A stretch of 64,000 bases of DNA, taken from BRH-c25 sp012519325 (GTDB taxonomy: Bacteria; Bacillota; Clostridia; Lutisporales; Lutisporaceae). Under the pieces are notes generated by a model that had not been told where the DNA came from, made no database searches, and saw only the letters and a program-made list of their open reading frames with translations. Numbering within the stretch: position 1 is the first letter of the stretch; every line of letters begins with the position of its first letter. Location of the stretch: NCBI GenBank assembly GCA_050950645.1, contig JBMNHZ010000012.1, positions 19,941 through 83,940 on the forward strand, read 5' to 3'. Positions 1 to 8,250 of the stretch are shown here, piece after piece. A program made the translations under genes and the position numbers.

Positions 1-55
1 TTGTAACCAGATTTAGTTTTGTCAGGATCCTAAAGAAGGGATCTGCTTAATAAGC

Positions 56-84
56 TGCGGCTCTATGACGCCGCATATTTTTTT
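56..84 (+). terminator. Rho-independent terminator of an upstream gene
   Basis: A 6-bp stem, TGCGGC at 56-61 against GCCGCA at 70-75, is followed by a run of eight T. It probably ends a transcription unit that lies left of the window. Confidence 0.75.
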
Positions 85-164
85 TCTTTCATAATGCCAA
101 GTTGGCACAAGTATTGCTAGCTATAAAGAGTGAAGAGATTCAAATTAACTTTCGGAGAAGGTAC

Positions 165-1048
165 ATGAAAACCGGATACGCAGTAAATGAAATGGTAACG
201 AAGGCAAGAAAAGCTCAGGCAAAATTTGAAGATCATACGCAGAATCAAGTGGACGAGGCAGTAAGGGTTATAGCAAAGACTATGTTTGATAATGCGGAAG
301 TTCTGGCAAGATTGGCTGTTGAAGAAACAGGAATGGGAGTTTGGGAGCACAAAGCCAGAAAAATTATGCGGAGATCAAGAATCATATGGGATTGCTCGAA
401 AAAAAATAAGCCCGTTGGAATTGTTGCCGCTGTAGCTTCAAGTACGGATCCCATTGTCTCAACAATGTTCAGTATAATGTTTGCCCTAAAGGGCAGAAAT
501 TCAATTATTATATTGCCTCACCCAAAAGGGAAGCTGTGTGCATTATACACCGTGGAATTAATCAAGACAAATCTTAAAGAGCTTCATATTCCCGAAGACT
601 TGATTCAGATTATGGAAGAATCTGATGAAGCGCTGCAAGGGCATTTAATAAGAAGTGCTGATATAGTAATTTCAAATAGCGGAGTGAATATTCATGATCC
701 GGGATTCACAAGTGAAGCAGAAAATGTGCAATGCATTGTTGATAAAGGTGCGAATATTAAAAAATCTGTATCCAAAATAATTGAAGGAAGAGTTTTTGAC
801 AATGGTATTGCATGTCCATGTGTGCAAATGCTGATAGTTCATAAAAGTGATTTTAAAGAAATAATAGAGGATTTTGAATTAAAGGGTGCTTATTTTATTG
901 ACAACGAAGATGAAAGAGCTAAACTCAGGAATGCAATTAACAGCTCAGCAGGGCAGTCAGTTCAAAAGCTGGCAAGCATTGCTCAACTGGATATTCCTAA
1001 AGACAGGACATTAATAATTGCTGAGATAAACGGGAAGGGTGAAGTATA
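165..1048 (+). pseudogene. Acylating aldehyde dehydrogenase, 5' part, split by an IS
   Basis: N-terminal about 294 codons of a CoA-acylating aldehyde dehydrogenase of the EutE/PduP/SauS type. The start is the ATG at 165, behind GGAGAAGG at 154-161; the frame is open further upstream but has no ribosome site there. Family signatures are the helical AVEETGMG block, PVGIVAAV, a PHP-type strand and a catalytic-Cys region (NGIACPC). Compared with family members it seems to lack a segment before PVGIVAAV and the Gly-rich GPGNVP loop, so it was already divergent before the split. The frame runs straight into the IS3-family element and stops at once. Removing the element with a 2-bp TA duplication rejoins it in frame to the C-terminal part at 2574. 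It heads an amino-acid/acyl-CoA fermentation gene set, so it probably interconverted an aldehyde and an acyl-CoA. Confidence 0.75.
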
Positions 1049-1102
1049 ATGAACCCAGAAAACAAGACAGACAAAACGGTCAAAATAAGTTAGAATGTAG
1101 CT

Positions 1103-1396
1103 ATGGATAAGAGAAGAAATTTTACACCCGAACAAAAAGCAAAAATTGTAATGGAGGTCTTGCGGGAAGAAAAAACGCTGAATGAAATTGCTGCTGAGTA
1201 CGAAATACATCCGAATCTGCTTAGCCGCTGGAAAGCGGAGTTTATCAATAATGCAGCCAGAGCATTTAGCAAAGAAGCCGAAGAAGTAGAAAAGGTCAAG
1301 CAGTCCTATGAAAAGGAGAAAGAGGAACTGTTGAAGCAAATAGGGCAGCTCTCTTATGAGAATGCCTGGCTTAAAAAAAAATCTGGCCGATTCTAA
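1103..1396 (+). CDS. IS3-family transposase OrfA (helix-turn-helix)
   Basis: A 97-residue OrfA. A homeodomain-like helix-turn-helix spans roughly residues 5-55 (the TPEQKAKIV start, then IAAEYEIHPNLLSRWK). A leucine-rich coiled coil follows at about 60-92 and would mediate multimerisation. The 3' end contains nine consecutive A (about 1373-1381), where orfA and orfB overlap. This A9 run is a natural slippage site for making the OrfAB transposase. OrfB lies in the +1 (equivalently -2) frame, not the usual -1 frame, so slippage to an A8 transcript, or a one-base error in the run, would fuse the two. Intact and probably functional. Confidence 0.88.
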   Translation: MDKRRNFTPEQKAKIVMEVLREEKTLNEIAAEYEIHPNLLSRWKAEFINNAARAFSKEAEEVEKVKQSYEKEKEELLKQIGQLSYENAWLKKKSGRF

Positions 1397-2255
1397 ATCC
1401 CGCGAAGACCGCATGAAAATGATTGACAGAGAAAATAAAAAGCTCAGTATCAGCAGGCAGGCTAAGCTTTTGAGCATTAACCGAACAAGCCTCTATTACA
1501 AGTCTGCCCCAATAAGCGATGAAGAATATCTGATCAAGCGTATCATTGATGAGGTCTATACATCACATCCGGAATACGGATACCGCAGGATGACGACTAT
1601 TCTGAATAGAGACTATGGGGTTCTCATCAACCGTAAACGTACCCGTCGCTATATGCGCGAGATGGGCATACACGGCTTCTGCCCAGGTCCCAACCTCAGT
1701 AAGCGTATGCATGCCAAATATCTTCATCCGTATTTGTTGAGAGGTTTAAACATTGATCGACCTAATCAGGTATGGTCAATAGATATAACCTATTGTCGGA
1801 TGAAACGAGGCTTCATGTATCTAGTAGCCATTATAGACTGGTATTCCAGATATATCGTTGGCTTTGCACTATCCAATACCCTGGAACGTACATTTGTTAC
1901 CGATACAATCAAGAAGGCTATAAAGCGGCATGGAGCGCCTGAAATCATGAACAGTGACCAAGGATCACAATTTACCTGTGAGGATTACATAAACCTGTTG
2001 AAAGAGAACAATATCAAAATATCTATGGATGGTAAAGGCAGAGCATTGGACAATCAGCGCATAGAGCGATTTTTCAGATCCTACAAATGGGAGAAGCTCT
2101 ATCTTGAAGACTATGAAACCGGACATCAGCTAAGGCGCATAACACAAGAATATATTGAGTATTACAACAATAAGAGACCGCATCAGTCCTTAGAGGAGCG
2201 GACACCGGCTGACTATTATTATGGTATTTGCGATATCCTAACTACTGCTGTATAA
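1356..2255 (+). CDS. IS3-family transposase OrfB (DDE integrase)
   Basis: About 299 residues of an rve-type DDE transposase, probably made as an OrfAB fusion and not from its own start. An HTH_21-like segment (YGYRRMTTILNRDYG) is followed by the catalytic core. The first Asp is in WSIDITY, the second in MNSDQGSQF, and the Glu in QRIERFF, with the usual downstream YNNKRPHQSL motif. All three acidic residues are present and no stop interrupts the frame, so the element may still be active. Confidence 0.9.
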   Translation: MRMPGLKKNLADSKSREDRMKMIDRENKKLSISRQAKLLSINRTSLYYKSAPISDEEYLIKRIIDEVYTSHPEYGYRRMTTILNRDYGVLINRKRTRRYMREMGIHGFCPGPNLSKRMHAKYLHPYLLRGLNIDRPNQVWSIDITYCRMKRGFMYLVAIIDWYSRYIVGFALSNTLERTFVTDTIKKAIKRHGAPEIMNSDQGSQFTCEDYINLLKENNIKISMDGKGRALDNQRIERFFRSYKWEKLYLEDYETGHQLRRITQEYIEYYNNKRPHQSLEERTPADYYYGICDILTTAV

Positions 2256-2307
2256 AAGTACCAAGCTATAATTTGCATTAGGAAAACCGACACATTTATT
2301 CCACGGT

Positions 2308-2444
2308 CCGCTTTACAACGAGCCTCTCATGCCATGTCTTAAGGCATCGCCGGCATGCAACATTGCCGAGCAGGCAGCAGGGCTCTGTAAGTATGTTGAT
2401 GCCTAGCATAAAACCTAACATGGCATGCACTCATTGTAAAGCGG
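2308..2444. repeat. Hairpin (MITE-like) element inside the IS
   Basis: 137 bp bounded by near-perfect inverted repeats: 2308-2322 (CCGCTTTACAACGAG) against 2430-2444, one mismatch. A second inverted pair lies just inside (CATGCCATGT). The interior also contains shorter self-complementary segments around GCCGGCATGC. It has no coding capacity and lies between orfB and the right IS end. It could be a small non-autonomous element that jumped into the IS, or a structural part of this IS subtype. Confidence 0.6.
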
Positions 2445-2573
2445 CTTTCGCGGCATAAAAGCTTAGTTTGTGTTAGCCCATAACACCCATATATTCCTAT
2501 AAATACAAAATTAAGGACGAAAGGAGAATCTAACTTAGCCCACAAAAAAATCTGTCTTGACAGATGGGGGCAC

Positions 2574-2888
2574 TATAAAGAGGGAATACTGAATAAGGCA
2601 AAAATGTGCCCGGTGATAAGTATAACCGGTTATGAAAGCTTTGAAGAGGCAGTTGATATTGCGCAGACTAACTTGAAGCTTGGGAGGAAATGCCGCATAG
2701 CATGTATTTATTCCGACAGTAATGATCATATTAAGTATGCGGCTGAAAGGCTCCCTGTAAGCCGGTTATTGGTTAACCAGGCAGATGCGGTTATGTATGA
2801 AGAATACTATGACAGTTGTTTTGAAATATCGAGAAGCTACTGGGATCATATGATTGATATAACAAGGACTGTAACACCTGAACAATAG
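2574..2888 (+). pseudogene. Acylating aldehyde dehydrogenase, 3' part
   Basis: C-terminal roughly 104 codons of the dehydrogenase that starts at 165, beginning at the right IS boundary. It shows the family's CPVI strand, the FEEAVDIAQTNL helix, the AERLPVSRLLVNQ block and the final HMIDITRTV strand. It cannot be translated from the original start because of the IS; the first internal ATG is at 2604. It lacks the usual GGxGHT and Gly-rich loop segments, so the pre-insertion enzyme (about 398 residues against roughly 460-490 for relatives) was already reduced. The TAG stop is at 2886-2888. Confidence 0.72.
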
Positions 2889-2913
2889 GTTGCAGACATA
2901 AAGGAGTGATTAT

Positions 2914-3879
2914 ATGGGTATCAAGGTAGTAATTACCGACTGCAGTTGGGGAAGTATAGATGTAGAAAAGGAATACTTGCCTGAAAATGCTTTGGTAGAA
3001 GGTTATCAGTTAAAAACAGAGGAGGAGGTTATTGAAGCATGCTCAGATGCTGATGCAATTCTATCCGAATATGCTCCTCTGAGCAGCAAGGTCTTAAAAT
3101 CCCTGAAAAAATGCAAGATCATTTCCAACACTGCAATTGGATTTGACAACATTGATGTAAAAGCTGCAGAAGAGCTTGGTATTGCGGTAGCTAATGTGCC
3201 GGGATACTGTGCCCATGAAGTGGCGGATCATACAATGTCTTTAATTCTTGCAGCCAGCAGAAATATTGTAGTATATGACAGAGCTGTAAGAAAGGGCCAA
3301 TGGAATTATGAGATAGGATTGGAAATGGACAGGCTTGAGGGACAGGTGCTTGGTTTAGCGGGTTTTGGCAGGATAGCACAGTTCGTAGCAAAGAGAGCAC
3401 AAGGTTTTGGATTTGAGGTTATTGCAAATGATCCGTTTATTAAACAAGAATATGCTGACACATTAAACGTAAAAATGGTTGAAATTGATGAACTACTTGT
3501 TGAATCAGATATTATCTCCTGCCATATACCCGCTTTAAAAGATACAGTAGGTTATTTTAACAAGGAAAAGTTTGACAAAATGGCAAAATGCCCAATATTT
3601 ATCAACACCTCAAGAGGAAAACTGGTTAATGAAAATGACTTGGCTGACGCATTGGAAAATAAAAAAATCAGGGCTGCGGCATTAGATGTTCTGGTAGAAG
3701 AGCCGCCAAGCATGAATAACAGATTATTTACCTTTGATAATGTGATAATTACTCCCCATGCAGGATTTTTTTCAAAGACTGCATTGAGGGAGGTCAGATC
3801 CAGATCAGCTATGAATGTAAGCAACTTTTTCAAAAAAGAATACAGCAAAATTAATTTTGTGAATAAAGCAGTCAAATAG
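2914..3879 (+). CDS. D-isomer-specific 2-hydroxyacid dehydrogenase
   Basis: A 321-residue NAD(P)-dependent dehydrogenase reducing a 2-oxoacid to a D-2-hydroxyacid, or the reverse. The Rossmann glycine motif is near residue 149 (GLAGFGRIA, with Ala in place of the second Gly). The substrate-binding Arg lies in NTSRG, the acidic partner in DVLVEEPP, and the catalytic His in ITPHAGF. The overall pattern (SNTAIGFDNID, then VANVPGYCAHEVADH) resembles the CtBP/phosphoglycerate dehydrogenase-like branch. AAGGAG precedes the ATG at 2914. It sits between the aldehyde dehydrogenase remnant and the ammonia-lyase. The exact substrate cannot be read from sequence. Confidence 0.85.
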   Translation: MGIKVVITDCSWGSIDVEKEYLPENALVEGYQLKTEEEVIEACSDADAILSEYAPLSSKVLKSLKKCKIISNTAIGFDNIDVKAAEELGIAVANVPGYCAHEVADHTMSLILAASRNIVVYDRAVRKGQWNYEIGLEMDRLEGQVLGLAGFGRIAQFVAKRAQGFGFEVIANDPFIKQEYADTLNVKMVEIDELLVESDIISCHIPALKDTVGYFNKEKFDKMAKCPIFINTSRGKLVNENDLADALENKKIRAAALDVLVEEPPSMNNRLFTFDNVIITPHAGFFSKTALREVRSRSAMNVSNFFKKEYSKINFVNKAVK

Positions 3880-3954
3880 CGCAGTTATTGCATCCCAAAG
3901 TATATCTGCTTATCGGATGCAGAAAATAATTAAAAATTTAAGGAGGAAAATTAA

Positions 3955-4377
3955 ATGATAGGAAAAAAAGTTGTGTTAAGGGCAAGGATGGGTGCAGGAG
4001 ATGCTCATTACGCAGGCGAGCTTGTTAACGGTTCAAGAATACTGGACTTTTTCGGAGATGTTGGAACAGAATTATGTATCAGGCATGACGGAGATGAAAG
4101 CTTATTCCTGACTTACAACTCGGTGGAATTCCTTGCTCCTGTTTATGCAGGTGACTTCATAGAGTACTATGGCTGGATAGAAAAGGCAGGAAAATCATCC
4201 AGGACATGCAAGTTTGAAGCATATAAAGTAATCGAATTGGCAAGAGACCCCAATCTGGCTTTATCGGCTGCAAATGTTCTGGCAGAACCGGTGCTGGTAG
4301 GAAGAGCTGAAGGGGTTCTAGTTGTTAAGAAAGATTTGCAAAGAGGAGCACAGGATCCGGATTTCAAGCATGAATAA
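3955..4377 (+). CDS. kal: 3-aminoacyl-CoA ammonia-lyase (Kal/Acl family)
   Basis: A 140-residue hotdog-fold protein. It closely resembles 3-aminobutyryl-CoA ammonia-lyase of lysine fermentation and beta-alanyl-CoA ammonia-lyase of Clostridium propionicum. Shared features are a DAHY motif near residue 16, LVNGSRILDFFGDVGTEL, a RHDGDESLF block, EFLAPVYAGDFIEYYGWIEK and a C-terminal QRG. It removes ammonia from a 3-aminoacyl-CoA to give an enoyl-CoA (crotonyl-CoA or acryloyl-CoA). The RHDGDESLF block is Kal-like, whereas the MIGKKVV start and QRG tail are closer to Acl, so the substrate is open. The acyl-CoA dehydrogenase and EtfBA downstream would reduce the product. No kamA, kdd or kce gene is in the window. 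Confidence 0.82.
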   Translation: MIGKKVVLRARMGAGDAHYAGELVNGSRILDFFGDVGTELCIRHDGDESLFLTYNSVEFLAPVYAGDFIEYYGWIEKAGKSSRTCKFEAYKVIELARDPNLALSAANVLAEPVLVGRAEGVLVVKKDLQRGAQDPDFKHE

Positions 4378-4393
4378 TTTAATCAGGTGTCTG

Positions 4394-4418
4394 ACCTCCA
4401 ACTTATAAAGTTGGAGGT
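4394..4418 (+). terminator. Intercistronic hairpin, weak terminator
   Basis: An 11-bp perfect stem (4394-4404 against 4408-4418) with a 3-base loop, followed by only three T. It lies between the ammonia-lyase and the oxidoreductase genes and could set their relative expression. Confidence 0.5.
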
Positions 4419-4472
4419 TTGCCTCCGGATAGTTGAATAGTATCCATAACACTTCATTGAGGAGGTATATAA

Positions 4473-4700
4473 TTGAACTTAGTAAGAATTGACACAGAAA
4501 GATGCAAAGAATGTGGTTATTGTATCAATTTCTGTCCTAAAAAAGTAGTCTTGGAAAAAGGGACAAGCATTAATAAAAGGGGCTATTACCCGGCAGTTGT
4601 CGCAAAGCAAGAGGAATGTATCGCATGCGGAACCTGTGCAAAGGTTTGCCCGGAAGCTGCTATTGAAGTTATCAAAGATTTTGAAGGGCAGGAGGTTTAA
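4473..4700 (+). CDS. korD: 2-oxoacid:ferredoxin oxidoreductase, delta (ferredoxin) subunit
   Basis: A 75-residue 2x[4Fe-4S] ferredoxin. The clusters are marked by CKECGYCINFCPKK near residue 11 and CIACGTCAKVCPE near residue 50. The start is TTG at 4473 behind a strong GAGGAGG. It relays electrons from the thiamine-diphosphate site to free ferredoxin. It is first in a compact delta-alpha-beta-gamma set, the usual order of four-subunit KorABCD/VorABCD enzymes. Confidence 0.88.
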   Translation: MNLVRIDTERCKECGYCINFCPKKVVLEKGTSINKRGYYPAVVAKQEECIACGTCAKVCPEAAIEVIKDFEGQEV

Positions 4701-4702
4701 GT

Positions 4703-5770
4703 ATGGGAGAAAAAGTATTTATGCAAGGGAATATGGCACTTGCAGAAGCTGCAATAAGAGCGGGCTGCAAGTACTATTTCGGATATCCGATTACTCCGGC
4801 CAGCGAGATATTGGAGTACTATGCAGCAAAAATGCCTGAAGAAAATGGTGTTTTTGTTCAAGCTGAAACAGAAGTATCGGCATCAAATATGATAGCCGGA
4901 GTTGCTGCAACGGGGAAAAGAGCCATGATGGCAACTTCAGGGCCTGGAATAAGCCTGGGAGCGGAGGCAATATCATTCATGTGTGCGGCGCAATTGCCGG
5001 CAGTGTTAGTGAACGTTATGAGGCCGGGACCCGGGGACGGTGACATAGTGGCATGTCAGGGAGACTATTTCCAGGCAGTTAAGGGTGCCGGACATGGAGA
5101 TTACAATACTATAGTACTAGCTCCCTACTCTGCGCAGGAAATGGTTGACTTTGCTTTCGAAGCATTTGAACTGGCGGAAAAGTACAGAAATCCTGTAATG
5201 ATCCTTAGCGACGGCGGGCTTGCCAAGATGATGGAATCAGTCGAGCTCCCGGACAGAATAACACCTGATACTCAGTTTCCATGGGCATTGACGGGTGCCA
5301 AAAACAGAAGTGCCAATGTAATCACAACTTGTGCCAAGTCACCGAAACAGTGGGAAGAGTATAATCTGGTGCTGCAGGAAAAGTTCAAAAAAATGAAAGA
5401 TGCTGAGCAAAAGTGGGAAAGTTATAAAACAGAGGATGCAGATGTAATAGTAGTTGCTTTCGGAATCTCAGCAAGAATTGCTTTATCTGCTGTAAAAATG
5501 GCAAGGGAAAACAACATGAAGGTGGGAATGATAAGACCGATAACACTTTGGCCCTTCCCGGAAAAAGCATTTAAAGGACTTGAAGACAAGTATTTCTTTG
5601 TTACGGAATTAAATGCCGGTCAAATGGTGGAAGATGTGAGATTATCAGTTAAAGACAAGGAAAAAGTAAGTTTCTACGGAAGACTTGGAGGTATGACTCC
5701 AACTCCGAAGGAATTATACGAAAAACTCATTGAATTATATAAAGAGCATAAGCTAGATGCTAACATTTAA
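4703..5770 (+). CDS. korA: 2-oxoacid:ferredoxin oxidoreductase, alpha subunit
   Basis: A 355-residue alpha subunit (pyrimidine-binding and transketolase C-terminal-like domains). It begins with GNMALAEAAIRAGC and the signature FGYPITPASEI, continues with ATSGPGISL, and ends with a YGRLGG segment. The enzyme decarboxylates a 2-oxoacid to acyl-CoA and CO2 while reducing ferredoxin. The start two bases after korD and the spacing to korB indicate cotranscription. Substrate class (2-oxoglutarate or branched-chain/aromatic oxoacid) is uncertain. All eleven Arg codons are AGA/AGG, the host style. Confidence 0.88.
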   Translation: MGEKVFMQGNMALAEAAIRAGCKYYFGYPITPASEILEYYAAKMPEENGVFVQAETEVSASNMIAGVAATGKRAMMATSGPGISLGAEAISFMCAAQLPAVLVNVMRPGPGDGDIVACQGDYFQAVKGAGHGDYNTIVLAPYSAQEMVDFAFEAFELAEKYRNPVMILSDGGLAKMMESVELPDRITPDTQFPWALTGAKNRSANVITTCAKSPKQWEEYNLVLQEKFKKMKDAEQKWESYKTEDADVIVVAFGISARIALSAVKMARENNMKVGMIRPITLWPFPEKAFKGLEDKYFFVTELNAGQMVEDVRLSVKDKEKVSFYGRLGGMTPTPKELYEKLIELYKEHKLDANI

Positions 5771-5782
5771 GGAGTGGATATA

Positions 5783-6532
5783 ATGAAGGTAGTATATAAA
5801 AGACCGGAGCTCTTGACTGATGCACATTTTTCATACTGCGGCGGTTGTGGCCATGGAATAATAAACAAATTGCTGGCTGAGATTATTGAAGAGGAAAAGT
5901 TATCAGAAAAGGCTATTCTGGTATGGCCTATAGGCTGCTCCGTTTATGCGGATCAGAATTTTAAGGTTGATTCAATATGTGCACTTCACGGACGTGCACC
6001 ATCAGTAGGCACCGGTTTGAAAAGAGCTCTTCCGGAGAATGCAGTAATTGTATACCAGGGTGATGGAGACTTAGTGTCTGAAGGTATGGCAGAAATAATG
6101 CATGCTGCAATCAGGGGAGAAAAGTTCAGCGTTATATTTGTAAATAATGCAATATTCGGTATGACAGGCGGCCAGATGGCCCCGACAACACTGCTTGGGC
6201 AAGAAACAACAACCTCACCATATGGCAGAAAGGTTGAAACCAGCGGGTATCCTGTAAAAATGGCCGAACTGATATCCAATGTTCAAGGATGCTATTTCAG
6301 TGAGAGGGTATATGTTAACAACCCTAAGAATATCATGAATGCAAAAAAAGCCATAAGAAAGGCTATCCAGTACCAGATGGAGGGAAAGGGCCTAAGCTTT
6401 GTTGAAGTTGTGTCACAATGTCCTACCGGCTGGGGAGTAAAGCCGTTAGACAGCTTGAAAATGGTAGAAACAGAAATGTCTAAGGAATATCCTCTCGGTG
6501 TGTTTAAAGATATGGGGGTGAATGGTAATTGA
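5783..6532 (+). CDS. korB: 2-oxoacid:ferredoxin oxidoreductase, beta (TPP) subunit
   Basis: A 249-residue thiamine-diphosphate subunit. An N-terminal CGGCGHG supplies cysteines of the family. The TPP/Mg motif is GDGDLVSEGMAEI with downstream VNNAIFGMTGGQ. The start is the ATG at 5783, eight bases after AAGGAG; a GTG nine bases upstream would overlap the ribosome site. Its stop overlaps the start of the gamma gene, so the two are translationally coupled. Confidence 0.9.
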   Translation: MKVVYKRPELLTDAHFSYCGGCGHGIINKLLAEIIEEEKLSEKAILVWPIGCSVYADQNFKVDSICALHGRAPSVGTGLKRALPENAVIVYQGDGDLVSEGMAEIMHAAIRGEKFSVIFVNNAIFGMTGGQMAPTTLLGQETTTSPYGRKVETSGYPVKMAELISNVQGCYFSERVYVNNPKNIMNAKKAIRKAIQYQMEGKGLSFVEVVSQCPTGWGVKPLDSLKMVETEMSKEYPLGVFKDMGVNGN

Positions 6533-7050
6533 AGAATGAACTTATCTTTTCAGGCGTAGGCGGCCAGGGAATAATGCTCATAGGGAAAATGCTTTGTGCG
6601 GCTGCAGTAGATAAAGGATATCAAGTTACTTTTGCCCCCACTTACGGCCAGGAAAAAAGGGGAGGACGTACCAGCTGCCAGATTGTAATATCCGATAGTG
6701 TAGATTCACCTGTTATATCCGAAGCGGATATTGTATTGATAATGGATGAAAAATCCCTGGAGGATTTTAAAGATAGAGTTAAAAAGGGCGCTTATCTGAT
6801 AATAAATAGCTCAATGATAGATACAGAATTAACAAGAGATGATATAAACATAATAAAAGTTCCCATAAACGATATTGCCAGCGAGATAGGAAATCCAAAA
6901 TCCGCAAATATTGTTGCTTTGGGAGTAGCTTTAAAATATATTGATTCAGTATCCTTGGAGGATATGAAAGAGAGTATAGCAAAAACCTTTAAAGGCAGTG
7001 CAGTCGAAAAGAACAAGGAAGCTTTGCAAAGGGGCTATGACTATAAATAA
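6529..7050 (+). CDS. korC: 2-oxoacid:ferredoxin oxidoreductase, gamma subunit
   Basis: A 173-residue gamma subunit (POR_N-like CoA-proximal domain), marked by SGVGGQGIMLIGKML at the N-terminus and TYGQEKRGGRTSC near residue 43. It starts with TTG at 6529 in a 4-base overlap with korB, after a GGGGGTG ribosome site. It completes the four-subunit ferredoxin-reducing enzyme. The 21-base gap to the acyl-CoA dehydrogenase gene suggests the operon continues. Confidence 0.88.
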   Translation: MKNELIFSGVGGQGIMLIGKMLCAAAVDKGYQVTFAPTYGQEKRGGRTSCQIVISDSVDSPVISEADIVLIMDEKSLEDFKDRVKKGAYLIINSSMIDTELTRDDINIIKVPINDIASEIGNPKSANIVALGVALKYIDSVSLEDMKESIAKTFKGSAVEKNKEALQRGYDYK

Positions 7051-7071
7051 ATAAAAACTGGAGGTATGTAA

Positions 7072-8226
7072 ATGCAGTTTTTTGAATTTACAGAGGATCA
7101 GGAACTATTACGCAAAGCGGTGCGGGAGTTTGCAGAAGCGGAAGTGGCACCGAAGGCGGCAGAATGGGACGAAAAGGACTACTGTCCCATGGAGCTTTTC
7201 CCCATGATGGGCGAATTGGGCATCAACGGCATATTCACCCCTGAAGAATACGGCGGAGCAGGAATGGGCCATGTGGAAAGAGCCATATGCATAGAAGAAA
7301 TATCCAGGTATTCCGCCGGATTGGGAATTGCCCTTATGACACATCATCTGGGAATGTCTCCAATATTGGATTTCGGAACCGAAGAGCAGAAGAAGAAATA
7401 TCTTCCTGAGCTATGTGCCGGGACAAAATTATGCGGCTTAGCAGTAACCGAACCGGGAGGCGGCTCTGACTTTTCAGGCCAGAAAACCACGGCAGAGCTT
7501 GTTGACGGACAGTGGGTATTAAACGGCCGCAAATGCTTCATCACCAACCATCATGCAGACGTAAACGTCATAACAGCAGTAACAGGAGTAGACGAAAGGG
7601 GACGCAACCAGCTGGGTGCATTCATAGTAGAAAAAGGCACACCCGGATTTGGCCCCGGACGCAAAGAGAACAAGCTGGGACTCAGAGGCTCGGTAACAGG
7701 AGACGTAATACTGAACGAAGTTAAAATACCCGAAGGAAACATCCTGGGCAAGGCAGGCGACGGCGGAAAGATAGGAATGGCAGCAATAGGGGAAGTAGGC
7801 AGAGCAGGAATGAGCGCCATCTGCGTAGGAATACTAAGAGGCTGCGTAGAAGAAGCCGTCAAATTCGCCAATGAAAGAATAGTATACGGAAAGCCGATAT
7901 CCAAGCTGCAGGCAGTACAATTTGAAATAGCCAACATACGTACGGAATATGAAGCGGCAAAAATGCTGCTGTACTATGCGGCAGGGAAGAAAGATGCAAA
8001 ACTTCCGGCTACACCGGACTTTGCAATAGCAAAATACTACTCCACCGAAGCGGCAGTAAGAGCATCAAAGAGGACAATGGACCTTATGGGAGGCTATGGA
8101 ATAATAAACGAATACCCGGTAGGCCGGTTCCTGAGAGATGCCCTGGCATCAATACCGTCAGGAGGAACCTCCCACATACAGCAGCTAATCATAGCAGGGA
8201 ATACCCTATCGGCATTCAAAGCCTAG
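7072..8226 (+). CDS. Acyl-CoA dehydrogenase / enoyl-CoA reductase
   Basis: A 384-residue flavoprotein of the short-chain acyl-CoA dehydrogenase/Bcd type. Recognisable blocks are the N-terminal helical domain, CGLAVTEPGGGSDF near residue 124, the flavin-binding ITN segment, and MDLMGGYGIINEYPVGRFLRDA near the C-terminus. The Glu that acts as catalytic base in the usual YEGTS motif is Gly here (residue 364, in PSGGTSHIQ). It is followed directly by EtfBA, which in anaerobes make reductase complexes such as butyryl-CoA dehydrogenase/Etf or acryloyl-CoA reductase. An enoyl-CoA from the ammonia-lyase is a plausible substrate. Codons here are richer in G/C endings than in the kor genes. Confidence 0.85.
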   Translation: MQFFEFTEDQELLRKAVREFAEAEVAPKAAEWDEKDYCPMELFPMMGELGINGIFTPEEYGGAGMGHVERAICIEEISRYSAGLGIALMTHHLGMSPILDFGTEEQKKKYLPELCAGTKLCGLAVTEPGGGSDFSGQKTTAELVDGQWVLNGRKCFITNHHADVNVITAVTGVDERGRNQLGAFIVEKGTPGFGPGRKENKLGLRGSVTGDVILNEVKIPEGNILGKAGDGGKIGMAAIGEVGRAGMSAICVGILRGCVEEAVKFANERIVYGKPISKLQAVQFEIANIRTEYEAAKMLLYYAAGKKDAKLPATPDFAIAKYYSTEAAVRASKRTMDLMGGYGIINEYPVGRFLRDALASIPSGGTSHIQQLIIAGNTLSAFKA

Positions 8227-8250
8227 TACCGGATAAAAAGGAGAATACAA

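Larger units (their letters stand above)
1050..2572 (+). mobile_element. IS3-family insertion sequence, complete
   Basis: The ends are TG at 1050 and CA at 2572. The first 22 bases and the reverse complement of the last 22 match at 15 positions, including an identical CAAGACAGA block. The element carries overlapping orfA and orfB. The flanks read TATA on the left (1045-1048) and TATA on the right (2574-2577). Removing a TA duplication restores the reading frame of the interrupted aldehyde dehydrogenase. About 320 bp lie between orfB and the right end, long for this family, because a separate hairpin element sits there (2308-2444). CGN arginine codons are more frequent than in host genes. Confidence 0.85.

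Noticed and set aside
102..164. Upstream extension of the aldehyde dehydrogenase to position 102
   Set aside because: It has no ribosome site and lies directly after a terminator; GGAGAAGG fits the ATG at 165 instead.
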